Assembly (NCBI GenBank): GCA_963790875.1
Contig: CAWBQT010000008.1
Location: 1,037,453 to 1,101,452 of the forward strand
DNA length: 64,000 nt
From: AP-15 sp963790875
Lineage (GTDB): Bacteria; Pseudomonadota; Alphaproteobacteria; ATCC43930; CGMCC-115725
Direction of reading: 5' to 3'
The number at the start of each line of letters is the position of its first letter. Position 1 is the first letter of the stretch. The notes under the pieces are model-generated. The model saw only the letters and a program-made list of their open reading frames with translations, was not told the origin of the DNA and did no database searches. Shown in pieces: positions 1 to 8,470 of the stretch. Position numbers and translations under genes: made by a program.

Positions 1-2
1 TC

Positions 3-839
3 TGCCCGTCGGTACACATGGTCGGCACGCTGGCGGCGGCGCGGACCCGCCGGCTGCGCATCGGCACGGCCGTGTCGCTCGCGCCGTTCTACCATCCGCT
101 GCGGCTCGCCGAGGAGGTAGCGCTGCTCGATCAGCTGTCAGGCGGGCGGGTCAACTGGGGCGCCGGGCGCGGCTTCGCCCGGGTCGAGTTCGAGGCCTTC
201 GGCGTGCCGCCCGAAGAGAGCGCGTCGCGGTTTCGCGAGACCATCGACATCGTCTTGCGGGCGTGGACCGAAGAGCGGCTGAGCTATACCGGCCGGCATT
301 TCCGGTTCGACAATGTCGAGATCCTACCGAAGCCGCTGCAACAGCCGCATCCGCCGGTATGGCTCGCCGCCTCGTCGGAGCCGGCGATCGAATGGGCCGC
401 TTCGCGCGGCTTCTCGATCCTGATGGACCCGCACTCGTCGGCCGCCGAGCTCGGCCGCAAGCGGCGGCTCTACGGCGAACGCCTCGCCGCGGCCGGCTAT
501 GCCGAGACCGGGCGCGACATCCCGATGGCGCGGCTCGTGGCGATCGCCGGCGATGCTGGGAAGGCCGCCGCAGTGGCCAGGAGCGGCGCCGATTGGATCG
601 TCAACTCCTACCTTGGCGCGCAGCACCGGCCGGTCATGCAGGGCAGCTTCACGCCGGCCGGCGTCGACCCGGTCGCCCGCTATCTCGACGAGGTGATCCT
701 GCACGGCACGCCCGAAAGCGTCGCCGACGCGATCCTGCGGTTACGGCAGGAGATCGGGCTCGACTATCTGCTGTGCGCGCCGTTGAGCCACGAATCGTTC
801 ATGCTGCTGACCGAGCGGGTATTGCCGCGCCTCGCCTGA
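3..839 (+). CDS. LLM-class flavin-dependent monooxygenase, 5' end missing
   Basis: Bacterial luciferase-like (LLM) FMN-dependent oxidoreductase. The reading frame is open to the first base of the window, so the real start lies upstream; about 278 residues are present against roughly 340 for the family. Visible family features are the early barrel segment RLRIGTAVSLAPFYHPLRLA, then LDQLSGGRVNWGAGRG, and the LPKPLQQPHPPVWLA strand that precedes the substrate loop. Such enzymes use reduced flavin supplied by a partner and O2 to hydroxylate or cleave small organic substrates; the substrate cannot be told from sequence. A strong GC hairpin follows 10 bp after the stop. Confidence 0.88.
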   Translation, partial: CPSVHMVGTLAAARTRRLRIGTAVSLAPFYHPLRLAEEVALLDQLSGGRVNWGAGRGFARVEFEAFGVPPEESASRFRETIDIVLRAWTEERLSYTGRHFRFDNVEILPKPLQQPHPPVWLAASSEPAIEWAASRGFSILMDPHSSAAELGRKRRLYGERLAAAGYAETGRDIPMARLVAIAGDAGKAAAVARSGADWIVNSYLGAQHRPVMQGSFTPAGVDPVARYLDEVILHGTPESVADAILRLRQEIGLDYLLCAPLSHESFMLLTERVLPRLA

Positions 840-849
840 ATGACGGGGC

Positions 850-872
850 GCCGCGGCGGTTGCCGCCGCGGC
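850..872 (+). terminator. Perfect GC hairpin after the LLM gene
   Basis: Ten-base perfect inverted repeat, GCCGCGGCGG and CCGCCGCGGC, separated by three bases (TTG), starting 10 bp after the upstream stop codon. There is no U tract directly behind it, only a pyrimidine-rich stretch at about 896-912, so it may act as a weak or mRNA-stabilising terminator between the monooxygenase and the peroxiredoxin. Confidence 0.5.
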
Positions 873-926
873 CGGGCTGTGCTGGGATGACGGCCTCTTT
901 CCCTTCTCTCTTCGGGAGATTCTTCG

Positions 927-1409
927 ATGGCGATCAAAGTTGGCGACAAGGTGCCGGCGGTGACGTTGCGCTATCTGGCGCCGGACGGGATGAAGGCGGT
1001 GCCGGCCGAGGAATTCTTCGCCGGCAAAAAGGTGGCGTTGTTCGCGGTGCCCGGCGCCTATACCCGCACCTGCTCGCAGCGCCATCTGCCGAGCTATGTC
1101 GCCCACGCCGCCGAGCTGAAGGCGAAGGGCGTCGACACGATCGCCTGCATTGCGGTCAACGACCCGTTCGTCATGGCCGCCTGGGGCAAGGAAGGCAACG
1201 CCGAGGGCAAGATCACGATGCTCGGCGACGGCAGCAACGAATTCACGCATTCGATCGGGCTCGAACTCGACCGCGTCAAGGAAGGCATGGGCATGCGCTC
1301 GCAGCGCTATTCGATGCTGGTCGAGGACGGCGTGGTCAAGGCGCTCAATGTCGAAGCGCCCGGCCAATACGAGGTGTCGAGCGCCGAAACCATGCTGAAA
1401 TCGCTCTGA
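927..1409 (+). CDS. Peroxiredoxin, Prx5 (redoxin) family
   Basis: Thiol peroxidase of 160 residues that reduces hydrogen and organic peroxides in the cytoplasm. The peroxidatic cysteine is C49 in the active-site loop PGAYTRTCSQRHLPSY; the second cysteine, C74, lies in the core strand DTIACIAVND and is unlikely to be the resolving residue, suggesting a one-Cys or glutathione-dependent mechanism. The helper arginine is R124 or R127 in GMGMRSQRYS. The usual PGAFTPTCS motif has Thr-Arg in place of Thr-Pro. Length and the N-terminal KVGDKVPAVTL strand match the family. The start is the ATG after a TTCGGGAGATTCTTCG leader. Confidence 0.93.
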   Translation: MAIKVGDKVPAVTLRYLAPDGMKAVPAEEFFAGKKVALFAVPGAYTRTCSQRHLPSYVAHAAELKAKGVDTIACIAVNDPFVMAAWGKEGNAEGKITMLGDGSNEFTHSIGLELDRVKEGMGMRSQRYSMLVEDGVVKALNVEAPGQYEVSSAETMLKSL

Positions 1410-1417
1410 GCGCGGGA

Positions 1418-1732
1418 ATGGCGTGCGCTCGGCTGGCATACTTGCTGCTGGTTGGGGCGGCGCTGCTGTCGGGGTGGCCGGGGGCGCCGCCGGCGCTGGC
1501 CCAGCAGCAACCGGCCGGAACCGGCCAGCGCTTCGTCCTGCCGGCGCCGGGGCCGTCGGATTGGACCGCGACAAGCGCGCCGGCGGCCAGCGACGACCCC
1601 GACGCGTCGGTCCGGCCCGGCAGCGAGCCGCCGATCGATTGCGGGCGCGACCTCCCTTGTCGGGTGCGGCTGCGCGGCGTCCTCGGCAAGAACGGCGGTA
1701 TCGCGGTCGAAGGCACCGCCTTCACTTGGTGA
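1418..1732 (+). CDS. Small predicted secreted protein, unknown function
   Basis: 104 residues beginning 8 bp after the peroxiredoxin stop, so probably cotranscribed. The N-terminus is a clear Sec signal peptide (hydrophobic LAYLLLVGAALL, then cleavage near PPALA-QQQ). The mature part is Pro/Ala/Ser-rich and contains a short cysteine pair, CGRDLPCRVRLRG. The start ATG is the first in this frame that gives an intact signal peptide. I do not recognise the family. Its last 11 bp overlap the 3' end of the convergent TrpF-like gene. Confidence 0.55.
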   Translation: MACARLAYLLLVGAALLSGWPGAPPALAQQQPAGTGQRFVLPAPGPSDWTATSAPAASDDPDASVRPGSEPPIDCGRDLPCRVRLRGVLGKNGGIAVEGTAFTW

Positions 1733-2387
1733 GTTTCGCCGCGGCGACGAAAGCCCGCACTTTGTCGACGTCCTTGGCCGTGCCGTCGGCGCAGTCGGTT
1801 GCCGTCTTCGAATCGACGCCGGCCGGCCGCACCGCGCCGATTGCCGCGGCAACATTCCCGGGACCGAGCCCGCCGGCGAGGATCGCCGGAATGCCGACCT
1901 CGTCGACGACACGCCGACTGAGTTGCCAGTCATGCGCGCGACCGAGCGCGCCGAATTGCCGGCTCGCCGGATCATAGCTGTCGAGCAGCAGAAAATCGGC
2001 GAGACCTCGATACGATCGGGCGATCTCGACCGCGCTCGCGTCGATGATCGGGACGGCCCTGATGATGGCGATGTCGGGCACCAGTGCTTTGAGCGCGCAT
2101 AACCTATCGGTTGGGAAGTCCTGCGCCCCGGCCTGAACCTGCAGCATGTCGGGTCGCGTCTCGCGGGCGACCCGGAGCACTTCGGCCAGTTCCGCGGCGA
2201 GCGACAGCGCCACACGCTTTGCATGGGGCGGCACCGCGGCGAAGATCGCCCGCGCCTGCGCGACGGGCAACTCGCGCGGAAAGGCGCCATCGCCAACGAG
2301 CACGCCGATATGATCGACGCCGAGCCGCGCCAGGGCGGCCGCCTCTTGCGGCGTCCGCACCTCGAAGATCTGCACCAGCATCCTCAC
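1722..2387 (-). CDS. TrpF-like (phosphoribosylanthranilate isomerase family) barrel protein
   Basis: 221-residue TIM-barrel protein resembling phosphoribosylanthranilate isomerase. Family landmarks are ARLGVDHIGVLVG, the strand FLLLDSYDP carrying the aspartate that acts as general acid in TrpF, and the phosphate-binding AGGLGPGNVAAAIG loop. The first strand reads LVQIFEVRTPQEA where TrpF has KICGIT: the general-base cysteine is replaced by Phe. The C-terminal VDVSSGVE signature is also altered, to GVDSKTATD. It is therefore probably not a tryptophan-pathway enzyme but a paralog with another substrate or a non-catalytic role. No trp genes are nearby. Confidence 0.7.
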   Translation of the reverse strand: MRMLVQIFEVRTPQEAAALARLGVDHIGVLVGDGAFPRELPVAQARAIFAAVPPHAKRVALSLAAELAEVLRVARETRPDMLQVQAGAQDFPTDRLCALKALVPDIAIIRAVPIIDASAVEIARSYRGLADFLLLDSYDPASRQFGALGRAHDWQLSRRVVDEVGIPAILAGGLGPGNVAAAIGAVRPAGVDSKTATDCADGTAKDVDKVRAFVAAAKLTK

Positions 2388-2514
2388 CCCTCGGGGTTAC
2401 CGCCCCGCATTTTTCGCTTGATCATTGGTGGGGGGTCCCCTCCCATAATGACAATGCGTACGACAATGCCCTCGCGGGGTAGGTGATGCGCGACATACCG
2501 GCGGACGCAGATCG

Positions 2515-2991
2515 ATGACCGAGACGATCGAGGTTAGCTTCACGGTCAACGGCGACGAACGCACGATCCGCGTCGAGCCGCGGCGCACATTGGCCGATGC
2601 GCTGCGCGAGGATTGCGGGCTGACTGGCACGCATCTCGGCTGCGAGCACGGCGTGTGCGGCACCTGCACGATCCTCTTCGACGGCCAGCCGGTCCGCTCC
2701 TGCCTGATGTTCGCGGTGCAGGTCGAGGGCCGGCAATTGCGCACCGTCGAGGGGTTGGCGCAAGACGGCAAATTGCACCCGCTGCAGCAGGCCTTCTGGG
2801 ACCATCACGGGCTGCAATGCGGCTTCTGCACGCCTGGTTTCTTGATGCTGGCCGCCGGCGTCCTCGAGGCCGATCCGGATATCGGCGAAGCCGAATTGCG
2901 CGCGGCGCTGTCGGCCAATCTGTGCCGCTGCACCGGCTACCAGAACATTTTGAAGGCAGTGCTCGCCGCCGCAGCCGAGATGCGTCAATGA
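2515..2991 (+). CDS. [2Fe-2S] small subunit, xanthine dehydrogenase/CoxS family
   Basis: 158-residue iron-sulfur subunit that passes electrons from the molybdopterin site to FAD in xanthine-dehydrogenase-type hydroxylases. The plant-type cluster is bound by C43, C48, C51 and C63 (GCEHGVCGTC, then RSC) and the second cluster by C102, C105, C137 and C139 (QCGFC, LCRC). All eight ligands are present and the length is typical. The gene is followed 183 bp later by the molybdopterin subunit. No FAD (CoxM) subunit lies between or around them, so the complex must borrow it or use another acceptor. Confidence 0.95.
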   Translation: MTETIEVSFTVNGDERTIRVEPRRTLADALREDCGLTGTHLGCEHGVCGTCTILFDGQPVRSCLMFAVQVEGRQLRTVEGLAQDGKLHPLQQAFWDHHGLQCGFCTPGFLMLAAGVLEADPDIGEAELRAALSANLCRCTGYQNILKAVLAAAAEMRQ

Positions 2992-3174
2992 CCTTTGGGT
3001 GATGGCGGACCGGCAGGTTCGCACATGTCGCCTCGCCTGCTGCCATGCGAAGTCCCGGCAAGTAAAGCGGGGCCAGGCTATCCGAGATACCATCCAACGT
3101 CGCCCACCTGCCGGAGCAGAGTTCCGCAAAGTCTCGCCGGCACCGGTGCACTTTGACGGCCTCACCATTGGCGC

Positions 3175-5550
3175 GTGCCGCGTTCGCAGCAAAATATGAC
3201 GGCGATGCGGAATAAGCCGGCCCTCGGCAATATCGGCCAGATCGGGCGATCGGTAAGGCGCCTCGAAGATCCTCCGCTGCTGACCGGCGGCGGCCGGTTC
3301 GCGGCGGATATTGCCCCGAAAGGCGCGCTCCACATGCGCATCGTGCGCTCGCCGATCGCGTTCGGACGCCTGACCGCGATCCGCAAGGACGAGGCGGCGC
3401 GCCGCCTCGGGGTCGTCGCGGTATGGACCGCGGAGGATGTCGCCGACATCCCGCCGATCGATTTCCGCATGACCCCGGTGCCGGGGCTCGAACCCTACCG
3501 CCAGCCGATCCTGGCGCGCGACCACGTGCGTTATGTCGGCGAGCCGGTCGCGGCCGTGTTCGCCGCCGATGCCTATATGGCCGAAGATGCGGCCGATCTC
3601 GTCATGCCTGATATCGAGCCCTTGGCCCCCTGCCTCGATCTCGGTGCCGAGGGCGCCGAAGCCGCGATCGTACGCAAGGGCTACGGCGACATCGGTGCCA
3701 CATTCGCCGCCGCGCACGCGGTGATCGAGCTCGAACTGACGGTCGGCCGCCACGCCGGCGTGCCGCTCGAAACCCGTGGCGCCGTTGCCGTGCCGGACAT
3801 GGCGAGCGGCATCCTGCGGCTCTACGGCGCCGCCAAGGTGCCGCATTACAACCGGCAAGCGCTGGCCGATATGCTCGGCCTGCCGCCGGCCCTCATTCAC
3901 CTGCACGAGGGCCATGTCGGCGGCGGGTTCGGCATCCGCGGCGAACTCTACCCCGAGGATGTCCTCGCCTGCGCCGCGGCGCGGCGCCTCGAACGGCCGA
4001 TCAAATGGATCGAGGATCGGTATGAGCATCTGATCGCCGCGAACCAGTCGCGCGGCCAGCTGCACAGGGTGCGCGCCGCGGTCGATGAGCGCGGCTTTAT
4101 CCTCGGTCTCGACGACGAATTCTGGTTCGACCAGGGCGCCTATATCCGCACGCACGGCGTCACCGTGCCAGAACTGACCGCGGCGCTGCTGCCCGGCCCT
4201 TATACGATCCCGGCCTACAGCTCGGTCGGCCATGTTCGGCTGACCAACAAGACGCCGTGCGGCACCTACCGCGCGCCGGGCCGTTTCGAGGGCAGCTTTG
4301 TGCGCGAGCGGCTCGTTGACGCGATCGCCGCCAAGCTCGGGCTCGATCGGGTCGCCGTGCGGCGGATCAATCTGATTCCCAGATCCGCAATGCCATTTCG
4401 CCGCGGCTTTGCGACGCTCGGCACCGATGTCGTGTACGACAGCGGCGATTATCGGCGGTTTCTCGACGAATGCCTGGCCCGCTGCGACTGGGAGAAGTTG
4501 TCCGACGCTGCGCAGCAACGCCGGCAAGCGGGCGAGCTGGTCGGCATGGGGCTCGGTGTTTTCGTCGAGAAGAGCGGCCTCGGACCGTTCGACGACGTGC
4601 GCATCGTGCTGCATAGGGAGGGCACGATCGAGGTCATCACCGGCGCCGCGTCGCTCGGCCAAGGGATCGAGACGGCAATGGCGCAGATCTGCGCCGACCG
4701 GCTCGGCATCGGGCTAGACCCGATCCGCGTCATCCACGGGCAGACCGACCGGATTGCGCGCGGCATGGGCGCCTTTGCCTCGCGCGTCACGGTGATGACC
4801 GGCGCAGCGGTGGCGCTCGCCGCCGATAAATTGCGCGGCATGCTGTTCGCCGCGGCAGGGCAGTTGCTGCAGACCACGCCTGACCGGCTCTCGATCTCCG
4901 CGGATCGCGTTATTCGCAGTGACGGTCCTGGCGGAGCGTCGCTCGACTTCGCGTCGATCGCGGCGGCTGCCGGCGGCGAGATCGCGGCCGAGGCGACGTT
5001 CACGACCGACCATATGACCTATCCCTATGGCCTTCACATCGCCCAGGTCCGGGTCGAACGCGACAGCTGCGCGATCGTCGTCGAAGGTTTTTGGGTCGGC
5101 TACGAGATCGGCCGGGCGGTCAATCCGATGCTGGTCGAAGGCCAGATCGCGGGCGGGGTCGCGCAGGGCGTCGGCGCTTCACTGTTCGAAGAATTCGTCC
5201 ATGACGCTACCGGCCAGCCTCTCTCGGCGACGTTGGCCGACTATCTGATGCCGACCACCGCCGAGATCCCGCCGATCGAGGTCATGCTGTTCGAGGAGGC
5301 GCCGACGCCGCTCAACCCGCTCGGCGTCAAGGGCGCCGGCGAGGCCGGGATCGCGGCCGTCGGCGCCGCCATCGCCGCCGCGGTCGATGAAGCCATCGGC
5401 CGGCCCGGCGCGGTGCGCCGGCTGCCGATCACCCCCGAGCGCCTGCACCGGCTGCTGCACGAGCCGGCCCCTCACCCCGGTCCTCGCCCCGCTGAGCGGG
5501 CGACAGCGAAGACCGAGAAAGCCCCTCGCCCCGCGTCGGGGGGAGCGTGA
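3175..5550 (+). CDS. Molybdopterin-binding subunit, xanthine dehydrogenase/CoxL family
   Basis: Large catalytic subunit of a molybdenum hydroxylase, 791 residues from a GTG (an ATG seven codons later, at 3196, is equally possible). Seen in order: the N-terminal a/b hammerhead (SVRRLEDPPLLTGGGRF), the Moco-binding GGGFGIRG loop near residue 249, TYRAPGRF near 364, and the C-terminal GAGEAG whose Glu (about 723) is the catalytic base. The active-site loop is of the form II type, not the CO-dehydrogenase type. Cotranscription with the upstream [2Fe-2S] subunit is likely. The last 29 codons are read from a palindromic repeat and are not part of the family fold. Confidence 0.93.
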   Translation: MPRSQQNMTAMRNKPALGNIGQIGRSVRRLEDPPLLTGGGRFAADIAPKGALHMRIVRSPIAFGRLTAIRKDEAARRLGVVAVWTAEDVADIPPIDFRMTPVPGLEPYRQPILARDHVRYVGEPVAAVFAADAYMAEDAADLVMPDIEPLAPCLDLGAEGAEAAIVRKGYGDIGATFAAAHAVIELELTVGRHAGVPLETRGAVAVPDMASGILRLYGAAKVPHYNRQALADMLGLPPALIHLHEGHVGGGFGIRGELYPEDVLACAAARRLERPIKWIEDRYEHLIAANQSRGQLHRVRAAVDERGFILGLDDEFWFDQGAYIRTHGVTVPELTAALLPGPYTIPAYSSVGHVRLTNKTPCGTYRAPGRFEGSFVRERLVDAIAAKLGLDRVAVRRINLIPRSAMPFRRGFATLGTDVVYDSGDYRRFLDECLARCDWEKLSDAAQQRRQAGELVGMGLGVFVEKSGLGPFDDVRIVLHREGTIEVITGAASLGQGIETAMAQICADRLGIGLDPIRVIHGQTDRIARGMGAFASRVTVMTGAAVALAADKLRGMLFAAAGQLLQTTPDRLSISADRVIRSDGPGGASLDFASIAAAAGGEIAAEATFTTDHMTYPYGLHIAQVRVERDSCAIVVEGFWVGYEIGRAVNPMLVEGQIAGGVAQGVGASLFEEFVHDATGQPLSATLADYLMPTTAEIPPIEVMLFEEAPTPLNPLGVKGAGEAGIAAVGAAIAAAVDEAIGRPGAVRRLPITPERLHRLLHEPAPHPGPRPAERATAKTEKAPRPASGGA
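5466..5550. repeat. REP-like palindromic repeat read as the C-terminal tail of the molybdopterin subunit
   Basis: GC-rich stretch of the CCCCTCACCCCGG...CCCCGC/GCGGGG type, related to the copy at 48736-48779. It supplies the Pro/Arg-rich last residues (from PAPHPGPRPAERA) and the stop codon of the upstream gene, as when an intergenic palindrome inserts just before a stop and extends the protein. Confidence 0.6.
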
Positions 5551-5572
5551 GGGAGATGGGGCCGGCAATTTG

Positions 5573-6382
5573 CTAGCGGTCGCGGAAGCGGTCCATCAAC
5601 GACTTCTGCTGACCGCCGTCGATTTCGATCATCGTGCCGTTGATGAAATGCGCGAGATCGGAGGCGAGGTAGCAGACGAGGTTGGCGACCTCCTCGCATT
5701 CGGCGATCCGTCCCAACGGAATGCTGCCCGGCGCGAGTGTATCGGCCTCCTCGCGCGAGATTTTCATGTCGCGGGCCATGGCATCGACGAGGCCCGCCCA
5801 GCGTTCGGTGCGCACCGGGCCCGGGTTGACCGCGACGAAGCTGATGTTGTCTTTGCCGTATTGCGCCGCCAGCGCCAGGGTCAGGTTCTGGCCGGCGGCG
5901 TTGGCCGCACCCGGTGCGATCTCCCAATAGGACGGCTTGACCCCGTCATTGCCGATCAGATTGACGATGCGCCCTTTTTTCTGTTGTTGCATGATCGGCA
6001 ACACGTGCTTGAGGCAGCGGACATAGCCCATGAATTTTAGTTGCAGTGACTGCGCCCAGTGCTCTTCACTGAGAAACTCGATGACGCCGCCCGGCGCCGA
6101 CCCGGCGTTGTTGACCAGGATGTCGATCCGGCCAAGCGCGGCATGCGCTTCGCCGACGAAATTCGCCGCATCTGCCGGATCGGTGAGGTCCGCCGCGATC
6201 GGCACGATCTTGCGGTTCGTCTCGCGCGCGATCTCCGCCGCCGCCGCTTCTAGCGGCTCCCGCCGGCGCGCGCAGATGGCGACGTCGACCCCCTCGCGCG
6301 CCAATGCGCCGGCGATCGCCTTGCCGATGCCGGCGCTCGCCCCGGTGACGAGCGCCGCCTTTCCTGTCATGTGGAGTTCCAT
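5573..6382 (-). CDS. SDR-fold protein lacking the usual Tyr/Lys dyad
   Basis: 269-residue Rossmann protein with the NAD(P) motif TGASAGIG near residue 12 and the NNAG motif (VNNAGSAPGG). Where ordinary SDRs have Ser and then YxxxK, this protein reads NLIGNDG and PGAANAAGQN, so the catalytic Tyr and Lys are absent, while later motifs (VNPGPVRTER, the C-terminal IDGGQQKS) are intact. It may belong to the divergent SDR subgroup with a GNA-type motif, perhaps acting on acyl-CoA or acting non-catalytically. The start is the ATG preceded by AGGAAGGCGCG. An ATG four codons in is an alternative. Confidence 0.85.
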   Translation of the reverse strand: MELHMTGKAALVTGASAGIGKAIAGALAREGVDVAICARRREPLEAAAAEIARETNRKIVPIAADLTDPADAANFVGEAHAALGRIDILVNNAGSAPGGVIEFLSEEHWAQSLQLKFMGYVRCLKHVLPIMQQQKKGRIVNLIGNDGVKPSYWEIAPGAANAAGQNLTLALAAQYGKDNISFVAVNPGPVRTERWAGLVDAMARDMKISREEADTLAPGSIPLGRIAECEEVANLVCYLASDLAHFINGTMIEIDGGQQKSLMDRFRDR

Positions 6383-6481
6383 CGCGCCTTCCTGTTGACC
6401 GGTCAATATCCCGCCAAATTCTCGTAGTTGGGCCAGTTGGGTCAACTCGGTCGGAAGCCATGCAGCCGGTCGCGGCAAGCG

Positions 6482-7474
6482 TCATTGTGCGGCATTGCCG
6501 AGTTCGCGGCCGAACACGTTATAGGTTTGCTGCTGATATCGGATCATGTAGTCGGTGTAATAGGTCGTAGGGTATTTCGGCGGCCGGTGCGGCCCGATGC
6601 AGGTCGGCGCCGCGGCGACCGGCCAGTCGATATTGGCGTCGCAGAAAAAAGCGAGCGCATAGCGTTCGCCGCCCGAACGGTTGACGGCCCGGTGCGGCGT
6701 CGCCAGGAAGTCGTCGTTGGTCCAGCGTTGCAGCAGCTGGCCGCCATTGACGACGAAGGCGTCGGGAATGGCCGGTGCCGCGATCCACTCGCCGGCTTGC
6801 GTGCGGATCGAGAGACCCGGCACGTCGTTGGGAGCGAGCAGAGTGAGGAAACTGGTATCGGTGTGCGGGGCAATCCCGAACTCGTCGTCCGGCGCGCCGG
6901 CCTGCGGCGGATAATGCGTCATGCGCAGTTTGTATTGCGGTTCGGCGAACGGCGCGTCGAAATATTCGGCCGGCAGATCCAGCGCTCGGGCGTAAACCCG
7001 GACCAGTTTCTGCACCAGTCGCTCCATCATATTGCAATAATCGACGATAACCTCACGGAAGCCCGGCAAAGCGCTCGGCCAGCGGTTGGCGCTGCGGAAC
7101 CGCCGATCGGCCAGTACGTCCGGATGGTCGCTCGCCAGGTCGCGCGCGACAAAGAAGGCTTCGTTGAGGTTTGGCTTGGTGACGGTGGCGACGGTCGAGG
7201 TGCGCAAGGTGTCGCCCTGAATCGGCAGGTAGCCGACATTGTGTTTGTCGAGTTTGATCTCCAGCTTTTTTTCTAAGGGCTGGGCAAGGAAACGTGCGGC
7301 TTGCCGGAAGACTTCGCGGATTTGTGCCGACGGCACGCCGTGATTGACGATGAAATAGAAGCCGATCTCGGTTAGCGCAAAGCGGAGTTCTCCGGCGGCG
7401 CGGTCGATGGCGTCGGGAGCACCGGCGAGGTAGGGGCCGAGATCGATGATCGGAATGAGTTCTTTGTCAGTCAC
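6482..7474 (-). CDS. 2-oxoglutarate/Fe(II)-dependent oxygenase, isopenicillin N synthase type
   Basis: 330-residue double-stranded beta-helix oxygenase. The DIOX_N region is at the front (IPIIDLGPYL, GFYFIVNHGV). The iron triad is H204-x-D206 (APHTDTSF) and H261 (TPHRAVN). The 2-oxoglutarate-binding arginine is R271 in RYALAFF, where many relatives have RxS. Plant and fungal relatives oxidise secondary metabolites; the bacterial substrate is unknown. It lies 100 bp upstream (in transcription direction) of the SDR-like gene and may share its transcript. Confidence 0.92.
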   Translation of the reverse strand: MTDKELIPIIDLGPYLAGAPDAIDRAAGELRFALTEIGFYFIVNHGVPSAQIREVFRQAARFLAQPLEKKLEIKLDKHNVGYLPIQGDTLRTSTVATVTKPNLNEAFFVARDLASDHPDVLADRRFRSANRWPSALPGFREVIVDYCNMMERLVQKLVRVYARALDLPAEYFDAPFAEPQYKLRMTHYPPQAGAPDDEFGIAPHTDTSFLTLLAPNDVPGLSIRTQAGEWIAAPAIPDAFVVNGGQLLQRWTNDDFLATPHRAVNRSGGERYALAFFCDANIDWPVAAAPTCIGPHRPPKYPTTYYTDYMIRYQQQTYNVFGRELGNAAQ

Positions 7475-7513
7475 GTGACACTCCGCCGTGGCGTGGCCGC
7501 CCGGTGATCCGGC

Positions 7514-8470
7514 TCAAATGTGCAGCACGGCCTTGCCGACGAAGTCACGGTCGATCAGCCGGCGCGCGATTGCGCCAATCTCCTGCCACGGCGCCTCGAC
7601 GGCGATCTGCGGGCGCAATTTCCTGGCGGCGATCAGCTCGGCCAGCAATCCGAGGCCAATGCTGGCGCGCTCGACGCTCATCAGCTCGTGGAACAGGGTC
7701 AGGCCATAGAGCCGCGCGCCGCCGGTGGCAAAGAATTCCCGGCTTTCGATACTCGCGCTGTTCATCTCGGAGGCGCCAAAGGTCACGCAGGTGCCATTCG
7801 CCTGCAGCATGCCGAGGGCTGCGCCGAGCGCGGCGCCGCCGACGGAATCGAGGATCAGCCAGAACGGACCGTGCGGCTTGGCGGTGCTGAGTTCACTGCC
7901 GACGACGACGCGCCCGTCGCACCACTCGGCCACGGCAGCGCGGCGTTGCTCGCGCCGCACATGCCCCCAGACAAAGGCGCCGGCGGCCGCCGCGAGCTGG
8001 CAGGCGAGATGCCCGACGCCGCCCGAGGCGCCGTCGACCAGGACTTTGCGGCCAAGCAGCAGCCCGCCTTGCCGCAACGCATGCAGAGCGGTCAGCCCGG
8101 CGACCGGCAGGGTGGCGGCCTGTGCGTCGCTGACCGCCCCGGGGAGGGCCGCCACCGCGTGGCTGCGGCAATTCACCCGCTCGGCCCAGGCGCCGGACGG
8201 CAGCATGCCTACCACCCGGGTGCCGGGTTCGGGGCCGCTGCCATCGGCGGCGGCCGTCTCGACGACCCCGGCAAAATCCCAACCGGGACGCCAGCCCGGC
8301 TCGGCTGCCTGCAGCGCGCGTCGCGTTTCGCCCCGATTGAGCGAAATCGCCGTGACCCTGACCTGAACCTCGTCGCGGTCGGGATCGCGCAGGCTCACCT
8401 CGCCGATCGACAGCCGGTCGGCTGCCGACGGATCGACGACGACGGCACGGATCTGCTGCGGCATGACCAT
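7514..8470 (-). CDS. Zinc-independent medium-chain dehydrogenase/quinone oxidoreductase
   Basis: 318-residue MDR protein of the quinone-oxidoreductase type. It has the GroES-like N-domain (SLNRGETRRALQ, PGWDFAGVV), the nucleotide loop DGASGGVGHLACQLA, and no structural-zinc cysteine cluster. NADPH-dependent reduction of quinones or enones is the usual activity. The start is the first of two close ATGs (MVMPQQIRAV), preceded by CGCCGGGGA. It is read in the same direction as the oxygenase downstream, 39 bp away, so 8470 to 5573 may be one operon. Confidence 0.9.
   Translation of the reverse strand: MVMPQQIRAVVVDPSAADRLSIGEVSLRDPDRDEVQVRVTAISLNRGETRRALQAAEPGWRPGWDFAGVVETAAADGSGPEPGTRVVGMLPSGAWAERVNCRSHAVAALPGAVSDAQAATLPVAGLTALHALRQGGLLLGRKVLVDGASGGVGHLACQLAAAAGAFVWGHVRREQRRAAVAEWCDGRVVVGSELSTAKPHGPFWLILDSVGGAALGAALGMLQANGTCVTFGASEMNSASIESREFFATGGARLYGLTLFHELMSVERASIGLGLLAELIAARKLRPQIAVEAPWQEIGAIARRLIDRDFVGKAVLHI

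Noticed and set aside
2422..4662. Long minus-strand open frame antisense to the [2Fe-2S] and molybdopterin genes
   Set aside because: No family motif; it is the GC-driven mirror of two well-identified plus-strand genes.
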